Source of the DNA: Homarus americanus
Taxonomy: Eukaryota; Arthropoda; Malacostraca; Decapoda; Nephropidae
Reading direction: 5' to 3'
NCBI RefSeq assembly: GCF_018991925.1
Contig: NW_024738608.1
Location: forward strand, 1,553,187 to 1,617,186
Length of the DNA: 64,000 bases
Part shown: positions 24,397-36,885 of the stretch, in pieces
How positions within the stretch are numbered: position 1 is the stretch's first letter
Layout: each line of letters begins with the position of its first letter
Notes under the pieces: model-generated
What the model was told of the DNA's origin: nothing
The model's database searches: none
The model's input: only the letters and a program-made list of their open reading frames with translations
Made by a program: the position numbers and the translations under genes

Positions 24397-24577
24397 CACC
24401 GCAGCTTATTTCACCAGAAGATTAACCTAACCTAACCTAACCTAACCTAACCTAACTTAACTTAACTTAACCTAACCTAACATAACCTAACATAACATTA
24501 CCCCGCCCCCAAATAGCGTTTGGGTGGTTGAAATATTTAAGTGAGATAAATTGGGTGAGATTCTTCAGGTGATCCAA
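24397..24577. mobile_element. Fold-back element 2 with CCTAA core
   Basis: The left arm (24401-24424) reads gcagcttatttcacc then agaagatta. The core is (CCTAA)n drifting to CTTAA and CATAA (24425-24502). The right arm (24525-24577) in reverse complement reads gatcacctgaagaatctcac and atctcacttaa. Arm words match those of element 1, in order. Confidence 0.65.
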
Positions 24578-24632
24578 TTTTTTTGTTTCACTTTGAGATG
24601 AATTCCACTGAGGGACATAACTTTGTTCTTTG

Positions 24633-24677
24633 GTTAGGTTAGGTTAGGTTATGCTAAGTTAGGTTTTAGGTTAGGTA
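24633..24677. repeat. TTAGG array in opposite orientation
   Basis: Eight or nine TTAGG-like pentamers on the plus strand, only about 130 bp after the CCTAA core of element 2, so the two arrays can pair with each other. Confidence 0.9.
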
Positions 24678-24784
24678 AGTAATATGTATTGTATGATTTT
24701 AAATAATGTCTAAGATATCAAAATGATTACACAAACGTATAAAGTGTTAGCTTCTTATCTCAAGTCCTATCGGTACTATAGTTT

Positions 24785-25000
24785 TCCCCATTTTCTATCT
24801 TCCTCTTATTCCTCCTCTTCATTTTCCCCTCCTCTTCCTCCTCCCCTCCTCTTCCTCCTCATCCTCTTCCTATTCCTCCTCCTCCTCTTCCTTTTCCTCC
24901 TTTTCTTCTTCCTCTTCCTCCTCCTCTTCCTTTTCCTCCTTTTCTTCTTCCTCTTCCTCCTCTTCCTCCTCCTCTTCCTCTTCCTCTTCGTCATCACCCT
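24785..25000. repeat. Polypyrimidine TCC/TTCC tract
   Basis: Two blocks are tandemly duplicated: the word cctccttttcttcttcctct recurs at about 24896 and 24936. Plus frame is Leu/Phe-rich, minus frame is Lys/Arg-rich; both are artefacts. Confidence 0.92.
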
Positions 25001-25162
25001 TTTACTTATCCTCGTATACTTTCTCTCTCTTCCCTCATCTGCACTCCTCTCCTTTTTCTATTTCCGGATATTTTCCTCCAATCCTCCTTTTTTCTTGTCC
25101 TGCAAGCATTCCTCCGTCACCACCAGTCACTCATGACCTCTGGACCCAAGTTCTTCCTGTTC

Positions 25163-25164
<2 letters not shown>

Positions 25165-25247
<83 letters not shown>
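25165..25247. repeat. (CT)n microsatellite
   Basis: Pure CT repeat with one CCCC interruption near 25207. Confidence 0.97.
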
Positions 25248-25249
<2 letters not shown>

Positions 25250-25309
25250 TTCTTTAAGCCATTTTAAACTCTCCATCCTTTATTGCCTCCATCCCTCTAA
25301 TCCCTTACA

Positions 25310-26455
25310 CTATTCTCCAGCCCTCCCTCCCCCCTCCTCCCCTCTCTCGTTCTAATCCCTGCTCTCTCTCTCTCCCTCTCTCCCTCAACAGTAGCTCTCA
25401 CCATTCTCTCTTCTCTCCTTTCCTCCTCCCCACCTTCCCACCATCCCTCCCTCCTCCTCCTCCCCACCTTCCCTCCTCTCTCCCTCTCCCTCCTCCCTCC
25501 CTCCCTCCAGTAGTGTCTCACCATTCTCTCTCCTCTCTCCCCACCTCCCTCCCCTCCCTCCCTCTCTCTCTCCCTCCCTCCCTCTCTCTCTCCCTCCCCT
25601 CCCTCCCCTCTCTCTCTCTCCCTCTCTCTCTCCCTCCCTCCCCTCTCTCCCTCTCTCCCCACCTCCCTCCCTCCCCTCCCTCCCCTCCTCCCTCCCCTCC
25701 CCTCCTCCCTCTCTCTCTCTCCCCTCTCTCTCCTCCCTCCCCTCTCTCCCTCTCTCCTCTCTCTCCCCACCCTCCCTCTCCCCTCTCTCCCCTCCCCTCC
25801 CCTCCCTCCCTCCCCTCCCTCCCTCCCCTCCCCTCCCCTCTCTCTCCTCTCCTCCTCCTCTCCTCTCTCCCCTCCCCTCCCTCTCTCTCCCTCTCTCCCT
25901 CTCTCCTCCTCCCTCCCTCCCTCTCTCTCTCTCCCCTCCCTCCCCTCTCTCTCTCCTCCCTCCCCTCCCTCTCTCTCTCTCTCCCTCTCTCTCTCCCTCC
26001 CTCCCTCTCTCTCCCTCTCTCCCTCTCTCCCACCCTCCTCTCTCCCTCTCTCCCTCCCTCCCTCCCTCCCCTCCCTCCTCCCTCCCCTCCCTCTCTCTCC
26101 TCTCTCCCTCCCTCCTCTCTCCTCTCCCTCCTCCCTCTCTCCCCTCCCTCCCCTCTCTCCCTCTCTCCCTCCCCTCCCTCCCCTCCCTCTCTCCTCTCTC
26201 CCCTCCCTCCTCTCTCCCCTCCTCCCCTCTCTCTCCCTCTCTCCCCTCTCTCCCCTCCCTCCCCTCCCCTCCCTCCCCTCCCCTCCCCTCTCCCTCCCCT
26301 CTCCCCTCTCTCCCTCCCTCCCTCCCTCCCTCCCTCTCCCTCCTCCCTCCCTCCCTCCTCCCCTCCCTCCTCCCTCCCTCTCTCCCTCTCTCCCTCTCCT
26401 CCTCTCTCTCTCCCTCTCTCTCCCTCCCTCTCTCCCTCCCTCCCTCCCTCCAGTA
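25310..26455. repeat. 1.15-kb nearly pure polypyrimidine tract
   Basis: CCTCC, CCCTC and CTCTC words with almost no purines over more than a kilobase. agtagt followed by ctctcacca occurs at 25389-25402, 25508-25525 and 26452-26467, so a larger unit bounded by this word has probably been duplicated. Long Arg/Glu/Gly minus frames (up to 436 codons) and Ser/Leu/Pro plus frames are artefacts. Confidence 0.95.
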
Positions 26456-26604
26456 GTAGCTCTCACCAACATATCCCTCCCATTCCCGGGGATTTGCGCC
26501 GTATAACTCATTCTTTAATACATTTAAAGCCTGGATGAAACACCTCAGAGCCCAGCTGGGAATTGGAGGGGGTGTGGTGCAAGGAGGTTGACGACGCTTC
26601 TGTA

Positions 26605-26835
26605 CCACTGTCCCTCCCTCCTTTCCTTCCTTCCCTCCCTCCCTCATTTCCTTCCTTCCTTCTTTCCTTCCATCCTCCCTCCCTCTAGTCCTCACTTTCT
26701 CCTTCCTCCGTCTAGCCCTCCCTCCTTCTCTCTAGCCGTCTCTCCCTCCCTCTCACCCTCCCTCCTTCCTTCTTTTCTTCCTCCTTCCTCTCTTCTCTCC
26801 TTCCCTCCTTCGCTCTCGTCCTCCTCCTTTTGTGA
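26605..26835. repeat. Polypyrimidine CCTT/CCCTC tract
   Basis: Continuation of the pyrimidine-rich region after a 150-bp unique spacer (26456-26604). Confidence 0.9.
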
Positions 26836-26879
26836 GATGGAGAAAGATAGAAAGATACAGGGAGAAATGGAGACAGGTA

Positions 26880-26896
26880 GACAGATAGATAGATAA

Positions 26897-26951
<55 letters not shown>
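26880..26951. repeat. (GATA)n microsatellite
   Basis: About 17 GATA units with one AAAT interruption. Confidence 0.97.
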
Positions 26952-27065
26952 CTGTACATCAATAGGTAAAGAGAACGAAATAATGAAAGAAAGAGAGAAT
27001 TATGCAAAGGCAGACAGACAAAACGAGGGTTCATCAGTACTCCTATTCCTTGGAACTACTGCAAA

Positions 27066-29205
27066 AGAGAGTGAGAGATAGAGATAAAGATAGAGACAAA
27101 GATAGAGATAAAGATAGAGACAAAGATAGAGATAAAGATAGAGACAAAGATAGAGATAAAGATAGAGACAAAGATAGAGATAAAGATAGAGTGAGAGATA
27201 GAGATAAAGATAGAGACAAAGATAGAGATAAAGATAGAGACAAAGATAGAGATAAAGATAGAGACAAAGATAGAGATAAAGATAGAGACAAAGATAGAGA
27301 TAAAGATAGAGTGAGAGATAGAGATAAAGATAGAGACAAAGATAGAGATAAAGATAGAGACAAAGATAGAGATAAAGATAGAGACAAAGAGATAAGAATT
27401 GAGAGATAGAGATAAAAGAATAGAGTGAGAGACAGAGAAAAAGATGAGTGAGGAGATGAGAGACAAAGATAGAGATAAAGATGGAGTGAGAGATGAGAGA
27501 TAGAAGACAAAGATGAGAGACAAAGATAGGTGAGAGATGTAGAGACAAGAAGATGAGAGAGATAAAGATAGAGTGAGGAGATAGAAGAACACAAAGATAG
27601 AGATAGAGATGGGGAAGTGCGAGATAGAGACAAAAGATAAGAAGATAAGATGAGAGACGAAGATGGGGAGTGAGAGATAGAGACAAAGATAAAGACAAAG
27701 ATAGAGTGAGAGATAGGGACAAAGATAGAGTGAGAGATAGAGACGAAGATAGAGTGAGAGATAGAGACAAAGATAGAGATAAAGATAGAGTGAGAGATAG
27801 ACAAAGATAGAGATAAAGACAAAGATAGAGACAAAGATAGAGTGAGAGATAGAGACAAAGATAGAGATAAAGATAGAGTGAGAGATAGACAAAGATAGAG
27901 ATAAAGACAAAGATAGAGTGAGAGATAGAGACAAAGATAGAGACAAAGATAGAGTGAGAGATAGAGACAAAGATAGAGTGAGAGATAGAGTCAAAGATAG
28001 AGATAAAGAAAGAGTGAGAGATAGAGACAAAGATAGAGATAAAGATAGAGTGAGAGATAGAGACAAAGATAGAGTGAGAGATAGAGACAAAGATAGAGAT
28101 AAAGATAGAGTGAGAGATAGAGACAAAGATAGAGTGAGAGATAGAGATAAAGATAGAGACAAAGACAGAGACAAAGATAGAGATAAAGATAGAGACAAAG
28201 ATAGAGACAAAGATAGAGTGAGAGATAGAGACAAAGATAGAGATAAAGATAGAGTGAGAGATAGAGACAAAGATAGAGTGAGAGATAGAGACAAAGATAG
28301 AGATAAAGATAGAATGAGAGATAGAGACAAAGATAGAGATATGATAGAGTGAGAGATAGAGTCAAAGATAGAGATAAAGAAAGAGTGAGAGATAGAGACA
28401 AAGATAGAGATAAAGATAGAGTGAGAGATAGAGACAAAGATAGAGTGAGAGATAGAGAGCACAAAGATGAGAGTGAGAGATGGAGACAAAGATAGAGATA
28501 AAAAAGATGAGGTGAGAGATGAGACAAAGATAGGAATTGAGGAGATAGAGATAGGAGAAATGAGAGACAAAGAGACAGAGACAAAGATGAGAGATAAAGA
28601 TAGAGACAAAGATGAGAGACAAGATCAGAGAGTGAGAGATAGGGAGACAAAGATAGAGATAAAAGATGGGGTGAGAGAATGAGACAAGATAGAGATAAAG
28701 ATAGGAGACAAAGATAAGAGTGAGAGATAGAGACAAAGAGAGTGAGAGATAGAGACAAAGATAGAGTGAGAGATAGGGACAAAGATAGAGTGAGAGATAG
28801 AGACAAAGATAGAGTGAGAGATAGAGTGAGAGATAGGGACAAAGATAGAGTGAGAGATAGAGACAAAGATAGAGTGAGAGATAGAGTGAGAGATAGAGAC
28901 AAAGATAGAGATAAAGATTGAGTGAGAGATAGAGACAAAGATAGAGACAAAGATAGAGATGAAGATAGAGACAAAGATAGAGTGAGAGATAGAGACAAAG
29001 ATAGAGTGAGAGATAGAGACAAAGATAGAGATAAAGATAGAGACAAAGATAGAGTGAGAGATAGAGACAAAGATAGAGATAAAGATAGAGTGAGAGATAG
29101 AGACAAAGATAGAGATAGAGTGAGAGATAGAGACAAAGATAGAGATAAAGATAGAGTGAGAGATAGAGACAAAGATAGAGACAAAGATAGAGATAAAGAT
29201 GGAGA
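27066..29205. repeat. 2.1-kb array of 12-bp units (gatagagacaaa family)
   Basis: Three 12-bp unit types, gatagagataaa, gatagagacaaa and gatagagtgaga, are combined in higher-order patterns. Edges are near-perfect, while 27400-27680 and 28450-28720 hold many single-base indels. Plus frames read (DRDK)n/VRDRDK and minus frames SLSLSL or LYLYLC. These recall Arg-Asp repeats of some splicing proteins, but no flanking domain exists and frames break in the indel zones, so I treat it as a satellite. Confidence 0.95.
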
Positions 29206-29370
29206 TATAAATTCATCTGTTAGGGAATTTTAGTTGTATTCGGAGGTTCTTTATGTGAAAGGGAGAGAAAGTGAAACTGAATGTGTGCGTAATGAGAGAG
29301 AGAAAGAGAGGAGAAGCGAGGTTTCTCCGACAGTAAATCTCACCTTTGTGAACACTCGGTCTTACTGAGC

Positions 29371-29372
<2 letters not shown>
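29206..29372. other. Unique spacer
   Basis: Purine-rich unique DNA without features. Confidence 0.5.
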
Positions 29373-29414
<42 letters not shown>

Positions 29415-29470
29415 CATTGTTGAATTCCCTTGGTCGCGTTTGGAAGTTCTTTGTAGTTTCAGAGAGAGAG

Positions 29471-29538
<68 letters not shown>
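29373..29538. repeat. (GA)n and (GA)n(GT)n microsatellites
   Basis: GA at 29373-29411, then a 50-bp unique spacer, then GA running straight into GT at 29461-29538. Confidence 0.96.
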
Positions 29539-29883
29539 TGTAAATAGTTGAAGCACTTATGAGAAAACTCGAGCTCCTTAGGAAACAAAAAATTGGAATC
29601 CTTGAAAAAACATTGGTAAATTCCTTTTGGAACCCTTTGAAGCCTCAGTTGAAGCCCAAGGTGGTCAAAACTTCTTCAAGATATTTTACGTAACTTATAA
29701 AATATCTGGACAAAAGTCTCAAATATTCGTACGTTCTTTTCTTAACTTGAGATGAAAGAATTTATCTACATACGGTAAGAGACAGACAGACAGAGAGAAA
29801 ATGAGACTGAAATAAAAAAGAGAGAAATAGAGGAGATAGACGAAAAATAAATGAGAGAGAGTGAGAGATCACTATCTATCTCA

Positions 29884-29915
<32 letters not shown>

Positions 29916-30605
29916 TGCCACCACCCCCACCACATCTTCCCTTGGTCTGTGTACTTCAGAGGACGCCCCGCTGTGTCACCTCACCTCACCTCTCCCCCCT
30001 CACCCCTCCCTCTCTCACACACATATTTCCTCCTGAGCCAAAACTTGCCAGGTAAACTTATGTGCCCCGGAATGATATCAAGCCCAAACATTGGCTGTTA
30101 AACTTATGCATAGATTTACACACATGAATATCTGGAATGTTTTTAAACGTATTTTCTCTATTGGCTATTTGCATACACCTGAGCGACAAGCCACGTTCAT
30201 GAATAGTGTTATATCAAGGCAGGAAGATGCTTTCAACCTGAGAATATACACAAGAACGAGAGAAGAAGAATAACAAAGAAGAATATATTAAAAGATTATA
30301 TTAACAACTGGATAATAATAGGTATTGTATTTAGTTTATACTCTCACTATTAATTATATGAACGTAAGAAGTTGAAGATAATTGAATACTCAGAAAAAGT
30401 ATTAAAAATATAACAAAAATACTATTAGAAAGTGGATAGAGATGGGAAAATATGTAGAAAAGAAAAAAGATAAAAAAAGCAGACATATTTAATGAGAAAT
30501 TAGATGATAAACAAATATACAGTTATATAAGGTTTTTTTTCCCGAAGGTATCGTGACAATTACTGGGAGTTTGTTAATAGTTTGTGAGTGTATATGGAAA
30601 TTCAC
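29539..30605. other. Unique sequence, nothing recognised
   Basis: (CA)n at 29885-29913. The frame at 30091-30273 (60 codons) has no recognisable content. AT-rich from 30250. Confidence 0.5.
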
Positions 30606-30632
30606 TTACCTAACCTAACCTAACCTAACCAA
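30606..30632. repeat. Short CCTAA array
   Basis: Five perfect CCTAA units. The flank ttcactta is weakly like the arm words of the fold-back family but no second arm is visible. Confidence 0.85.
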
Positions 30633-30811
30633 TTTCTGGACATAACAGAAAAGAATGACTGACAACCTTGGAGTTAGTAAGAGCAGAGTCTAAGGATAAC
30701 ACTAATAACTACTAAAGATTACGAAAAAAAAAATAATAATCACCTCAAATATGAAGACATCAATAACTGCCTTAGAAGTAGCACAATCACTATGGACTCT
30801 TCTGCAAAACC
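30633..30811. other. Unique spacer
   Basis: AT-rich, nothing recognised. Confidence 0.5.
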
Positions 30812-32556
30812 TCAAGCGTTCCTTCTTTGAGGTTTATCTTCCTGGAGGTCATCTTAGATTCTTAGAACCTCCAGTGCTCCGTGTCTGATGTTTTTACCCC
30901 TGGAGGTCATCTTAGAACCTCCACTGCTCCGTGTCTGATGTTTTTACCCCTGGAGGTCATATTAGAACCTCCACTGCTCCGTGTCTGATGTTTTACCTGG
31001 AGGTCATCTTAGAACCTCCACTGTAAATGTCTGATGTTTTTACCTGGGAGGTCATCCTTGAGCCTCCACTGCTCCGTCATTTGATCTTTTAACCTGGAGG
31101 TCATATTAGAACCTCCTGCTCCGGAGATCTGATGTTTTTACCCCTAGGGTCATCTTAGAACCTCCAGTGTAAATGTCTGATGTTTTTACCTGGAGGTCAT
31201 TAGAACCTCCACTGCTCCGTGTCTGATGTTTTTACCCCTGGAGGTCATCTTAGAACCTCCACTGCTCCGTGTCTGATGTTTTTACCCCTGGAGGTCATCT
31301 TAGAACCTCCACTGCTCCGTGTTTGATGTTTTTAACCCTGGAGGTCATATTAGAACCTCCACTGCTCCGAGTCTGATGTTTTTACCCCTAGAGGTCATCT
31401 TAGAACCTCCAGTGCTCCGTGTCTGATGTTTTTACCCCTGGAGGTCATTTTAGAACCTCCACTGCTCCGTGTCTGATGTTTTTACCCCTGGAGGTCATCT
31501 TAGAACCTCCACTGCTCCGTGTCTGATGTTTTTACCCCTGGAGGTCATCTTAGAACCTCCACTGCTCCGTGTTTGATGTTTTTGCCCCTGGAGGTCATAT
31601 TAGAACCTCCACTGCTCCGAGTCTGATGTTTTTACCCCTAGAGGTCATCTTGAACCTCCACTGCTCCGTGTCTGATGTTTTACCTAGAGTCATCTTAGAA
31701 CCTCACTGCTCCGTGTCTGATGTTTTTACCTGAAGTCATCTTAGAACCTCCACTGCTCCGTCTGATGTTTTACCTGGAGTCATCTTAGAACCTCCTGCTC
31801 GTGTCTGATGTTTTTTTTTACCTAGAGGTCATCTTAGAACCTCCACTGCTCCGTGTCTGATGTTTTACCTAGAGTCATCTTGAACCTCCCACTGCTCCTG
31901 TCTGATGTATTTTACCTAGAGTCATCATAAAACCTCCACTGCTCCATGTTTGATGTTTTACCTAGAGTCATAATGGGAACCTCCACTGCTCCAGGTCTGA
32001 TGTTTTTTACTGATCATCTTGAACCTCCTGCTCCGTGTCTGATGTTTTACCTAGAGGTCATCTTGAACCTCCAGTGCTCCGTATCTGATGTTTTACTAGA
32101 GTCATCTTAGAACCTCAGTCTCCCGTGTCTGATGTTTTTACCCCTGGGAGGTCATATTAGAACCCTCCACTGCTCCCGTCAATCTGATGTTTTTACTAAG
32201 TCATCTTAGAACCCCTCATCAGAACCTCCTGCTCCGTGTCTGATGTTTTTACCCCTGGAGGTCATCTTAGAACCTCCACTGCTCCATGTCTGATGTTTTT
32301 ACCCCTGGAGGTCATCTTAGAACCTCCAGTGCTCCGTGTCTGATGTTTTTACCCCTGGAGGTCATCTTAGAACCTCCAGTGCTCCGTGTCTGATGGTTTT
32401 ACCCCTGGAGGTCATCTTAGAACCTCCAGTGCTCCGTGTCTGATGTTTTTACCCCTGGAGGTCATCTTAGAACCTCCAGTGCTCCGTGTCTGATGTTTTT
32501 ACCCCTGGAGGTCATCTTAGAACCTCCAGTGCTCCGTGTCTGATGTTTTTACCTCG
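30812..32556. repeat. 50-bp minisatellite, about 34 copies
   Basis: The consensus runs ctccactgctccgtgtctga, then tgtttttacccctggaggtc, then atcttagaac (50 bp). Each unit contains tggaggt and acctcca separated by nine bases, a potential hairpin repeated along one strand. Copies at 31210-31640 and 32240-32556 are nearly identical; those at 30980-31200 and 31660-32230 carry many small deletions. There is no open frame of note. Confidence 0.97.
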
Positions 32557-32744
32557 CGGAGTCCACAGGAAGGGCCGCAAGACGAGGCTGAGTGGGAGCG
32601 AGAGTAGGAAGGAAGGACGTCAATAAACCACACAAATAACGAGGACGATAAGTAACCAAGGAGAAGGGGGAAAGAGTCGGGGTAATTTACCATGGGATTA
32701 GCTGCCACACCGTTAACTGCCGTCTGCCGCGGCTTAACCCTGGC
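32557..32744. other. Unique spacer
   Basis: GC-balanced unique DNA with no feature supported. Confidence 0.5.
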
Positions 32745-33022
32745 CAGTTTTAGTTCTGGCCAGTTTAGTGTTGGCCAGTCTACTCGTGGTCAGTTCAGTA
32801 TTGATCAAATTATTCTTAGTTTAGCTTTGTTTAATTTTGTCTTAGTTTAGCTTGGCCCGGTTTACTTTGAGGTGGTTTAGCTTTACCCAGTTTAGTTTGA
32901 ACCAGTTTAGCTTGAGCCAGTTTAACATGAGGCGGTTTAATTTGAACTGGCTTAGCTTGAAACAGATTAGCTTGAATCAGCTTAGTTTGAATCAATTTAT
33001 CGTAAACCGGTTTAGCTGCAGC
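32745..33022. repeat. 15-bp degenerate minisatellite, about 18 copies
   Basis: The unit is ccagtttagcttgaa or close variants. The 15-bp period keeps both strands open (plus 32852-33097, minus 32831-33052), as artefacts. The first six units read tggccagttttagt-like and differ as a subgroup. Confidence 0.9.
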
Positions 33023-33094
33023 TACCGTGGGACGCCAATTAAAACGAAACAAGACTTCGTGTTATTGTTTGAACAAGGCAACACGACCTTCTTG

Positions 33095-34640
33095 TGAGGA
33101 GGGATATGGGGAGAAAGAGAAGGGATAAGAGAGAACTGAGAGGGGATAAGAGAGGGAAAGAGGAAGAACTGAGAGAGAGAGAGAGAGTCGAGACGAAGGG
33201 GAGAGAGAACGAGACAACTAAGAAGGAAAAGGGAAGAGAGGGAGAACTGAGATAGAGAGGGGGGGGGGTGAAAGGGAAAAGAGAAGGAATTAAACAAGTG
33301 ATAAACGAGATAGAAGAGGGAGAATTAAAGGGGTTTTAAGAGCAGAAGAAAAAATTTCAAAATACATGGAAATATAAACTTAAATGACAAGAAGAAATAA
33401 ACGTAGGTAAATGGAGAAAATTGTTAAGAAAGAGAGGAATAGTAACTCAGGAAGGAGACACACAAAGGAGGGTAATAAATAAGGAAATGGAGACAATAAG
33501 CGATATGGAAATTAAGTTATTCCTCATGTAGCAAAGTTATTCAGAGGAAAATGGTGATAAAGAGGGGACACAGTGATAATGTATGATAAAGAGGAGAGGT
33601 AGTGAAAACGTATGATAAAGAGAAGACATAGTGAAGACGAAGGATAAAGGGGAAATATGAAGAAACCTATAATAAAGACGAAAAAGAAAATAAGAATTAA
33701 GAATAAATATAAGAAAACATGAAAAATAAAAACTGAGAATAAAAGGAAATAATATAAAGGTGATAAAGAGGAAATATGAAGAAAGTGAGAAATGAAGCAG
33801 ATGCAAAAACAAACGACTTAAAAATCATCAGAAAAAATATTGAAATGTAAAAGAAGAGAAGAACGAAGAATTGATAATTGTATGAAGCAGAAGAGGAATG
33901 AAGGATTAATGCATTAGTGAAAGAAATGATAAAGAAAGAAATAAAGAATAAATATATAAAGGAGAACATAAAACAAATATTAATGGAAGCGTGAGAAATT
34001 TGTGAGGGAAGGAATAGGTGAAGAATAAAACAGAAACAAAAAGAGAAAAAAAATAAAGGGAGTGACGGGAAATGAAGGAAAAAAAAACAGGAAAGAGAGA
34101 GATAAAAGAAGTTATAGAGACAGATAATTCAAACAAAGAAGAGAGAAAGAAAATAAAAAACAGAAAGAGAGAAAAATAAAAAATAAAGAGGGAGGGAGGA
34201 AAAAATACAGAAAACGGGAGGGAAAAAAGGTAAGGGAGACATGCATGGAAAGAAAGAGCTAAGAGTCAGGGGGGGGAGGAGGAGGGGCTCAGAACACCTC
34301 AAGCCTCACTCCCAGGTCACTACTGTACCTGGAGACACAGACACACGACCAGCAAGTAAATGTAGGCGAAAAAAAAAGGATGGTGAGAAATAGTGAGGGA
34401 GAGAGAAAGAGATAGGGTGAGTGAGAGAAGGTTAGGAGATAGATAAAGAGAGAGAAGGTTAAAAGAGAAATATATAGTGAGAGAGGGGGAGAGAGGAAGG
34501 GTGAAAAGGTGGATAGATAGAAACACAGGAAGGAGGGAAGATAAAGAGAAGAAAATGGGAGAGAAGGAGAATGAAGAGAAAGATGCAAGATAAAAGAAGG
34601 AGAGAGAGAGAGACCTCACTTGCAAACAGCACCACGACAA
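33095..34640. repeat. 1.5-kb purine-rich block
   Basis: The plus strand consists mostly of A and G in gagaga, aagaa and aggga words. Local weak tandem order exists at 33540-33660 (gataaagaggaga, gtgaaaacgtatgat). Minus frames are Phe/Leu/Ser-rich and are composition artefacts. Confidence 0.8.
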
Positions 34641-35385
34641 CACTAAGTAGACCAAAATATGCACCATCAGCGGAAGAAGTGAGATAGCGATAAATAAGAC
34701 AGAGAGAAGGAAAGGGGAAGAGGTAAACAGGGCGATAAAGACCAGGTGTAAGTAAAAGGTGACAGGTATTGTGAGGAAGGAAGTGAAAGCAAATCAGGTA
34801 CATCCCCTAGACGCTCTCATGGTGAGGAGTGGGGGGAGTGTGAGGAAGGCAGGTGGAAAGAGAAGGGGAGAGAAGGAGAAATAGGAGAGAATAAGGATAA
34901 AATGAAAAGTGAAAGGATAAACAGAGAGATAAGAGATAGAAAGGAAAATGTATCAGTGTGTGTGTGTTTTTTTATATTGGTTAGATTTGTGGCTTAATAT
35001 ATACTCTTTTCCATTTTGCTTCATCGCTTCACCATCTACCTGGGTTACGCTAATGGGACCACACCAATTGGGCCGGCGTGCATGTCCTTAACTTACCTAA
35101 TACAGGTGTAGCCAGGTAAACAATGAAGCCTTTCACATTCACTTTGTCCACGAAGTTGAGTCATCATGGACCAGTGTCTCTCTCTCTCTCTCTCTCGCCA
35201 GGTTTCTTGTATCTTATTTTACTACTTCTCATATACTTTTATTTCTTGTTCTTTTCATTAAGTTATTTGTCCTCTTCACTGTCTATTATTTTTAGAATTA
35301 CTACCGGACCACAGAGGATTAGTATTCAGTGTACTATATCCGCGTTGCTCTTAAAAGGATGTTCGGTTCATGGCCCTACTTTCCT
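34641..35385. other. Purine-rich fading to unique sequence
   Basis: A/G-rich to 34960, then unique. (CT)n at 35177-35195. No gene recognised. Confidence 0.5.
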
Positions 35386-35389
35386 CTCA

Positions 35390-35390
<1 letters not shown>

Positions 35391-35470
<80 letters not shown>
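35391..35470. repeat. (CA)n microsatellite
   Basis: About 40 CA units. Confidence 0.98.
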
Positions 35471-35472
<2 letters not shown>

Positions 35473-35591
35473 TTAAACAGAAAAGAAACTTAAGCAAAAT
35501 TCAATATGTCCCTCCATTAAAATTCAATAATACAAATTACCCAAATGAGACCCTTTGGACCATCTGAGTCTAGCAGAGCTGCATTGAGGCT

Positions 35592-35592
<1 letters not shown>

Positions 35593-35647
<55 letters not shown>

Positions 35648-35698
35648 CGCACACGCACGCACACACACGCACGCACACACACACACACACACACACAC
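35593..35698. repeat. (CA)n with GCAC variants
   Basis: CA repeat with GCAC interruptions at 35640-35675. Confidence 0.97.
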
Positions 35699-35740
35699 TG
35701 GGGTCTGTATTGCGATTCGTAATCTTTATCCAGGCCATTG

Positions 35741-36342
<602 letters not shown>

Positions 36343-36389
36343 ATTGTTTCTTTTATACCCATTCATCTTCATTGGCTTGGCTCGTTTAC

Positions 36390-36885
36390 TTCCACATCAG
36401 CCTTCTTCTCTTCTCTTCTCCTTTTCTCTTCTCTTCTCTTCTCCTTTCATTTCAGTCTGCCTTCCTCTCTCGCTCATTCTCTACTTGCCATCTCCTTTCT
36501 TCTTCTCCTCTTCATCTACCCTTCTTTTCGTCCTTATTACTCTCTCTTCCTTCACCAATCTCCACTCTCCCTTCCACTTATTCTTTTCCCACTATCACTC
36601 CTTATTCTTCACTCCCCTCCTCCCTTCCGCCTCCTCTCCTCCATTCTCTCTCCCTCACTCCTGCCCTCAGCTCTTTCCTTCTAATTTTCTCTCACCATAT
36701 AACTTGCTTCTCTTCTCCCCACCCTTCCTTTTCCCCACTTGTCTCCTCTCCCCATTTCTCCCCTCACTCCCTCGCCCTCCTCCCTCCAGCCTCCCTCTAC
36801 CCCACTCCCCATCCCTCCCTCAATCCCCCCTCACTTTCACCCCCTCCCCTCTCTCCTCTCCACATTCAACCCCTCAACATCTGAA
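36390..36885. repeat. Polypyrimidine block
   Basis: C/T-rich plus strand with scattered A. Ser/Leu/Pro frames of up to 194 codons are artefacts. Confidence 0.85.

Noticed and set aside
25297..26695. Minus-strand frames of 404 and 436 codons rich in Arg, Glu and Gly
   Set aside because: Pure polypyrimidine/polypurine DNA has no stop codons in these frames; the content is compositional.
27056..28609. 517-codon minus frame and plus frames resembling Arg-Asp repeats of splicing proteins
   Set aside because: Produced by a 12-bp satellite; frames break in indel zones and no RNA-binding domain is encoded nearby.
30812..32556. CRISPR-like regular repeats
   Set aside because: The 50-bp units are contiguous with no unique spacers and no cas genes; the setting is a eukaryotic genome.
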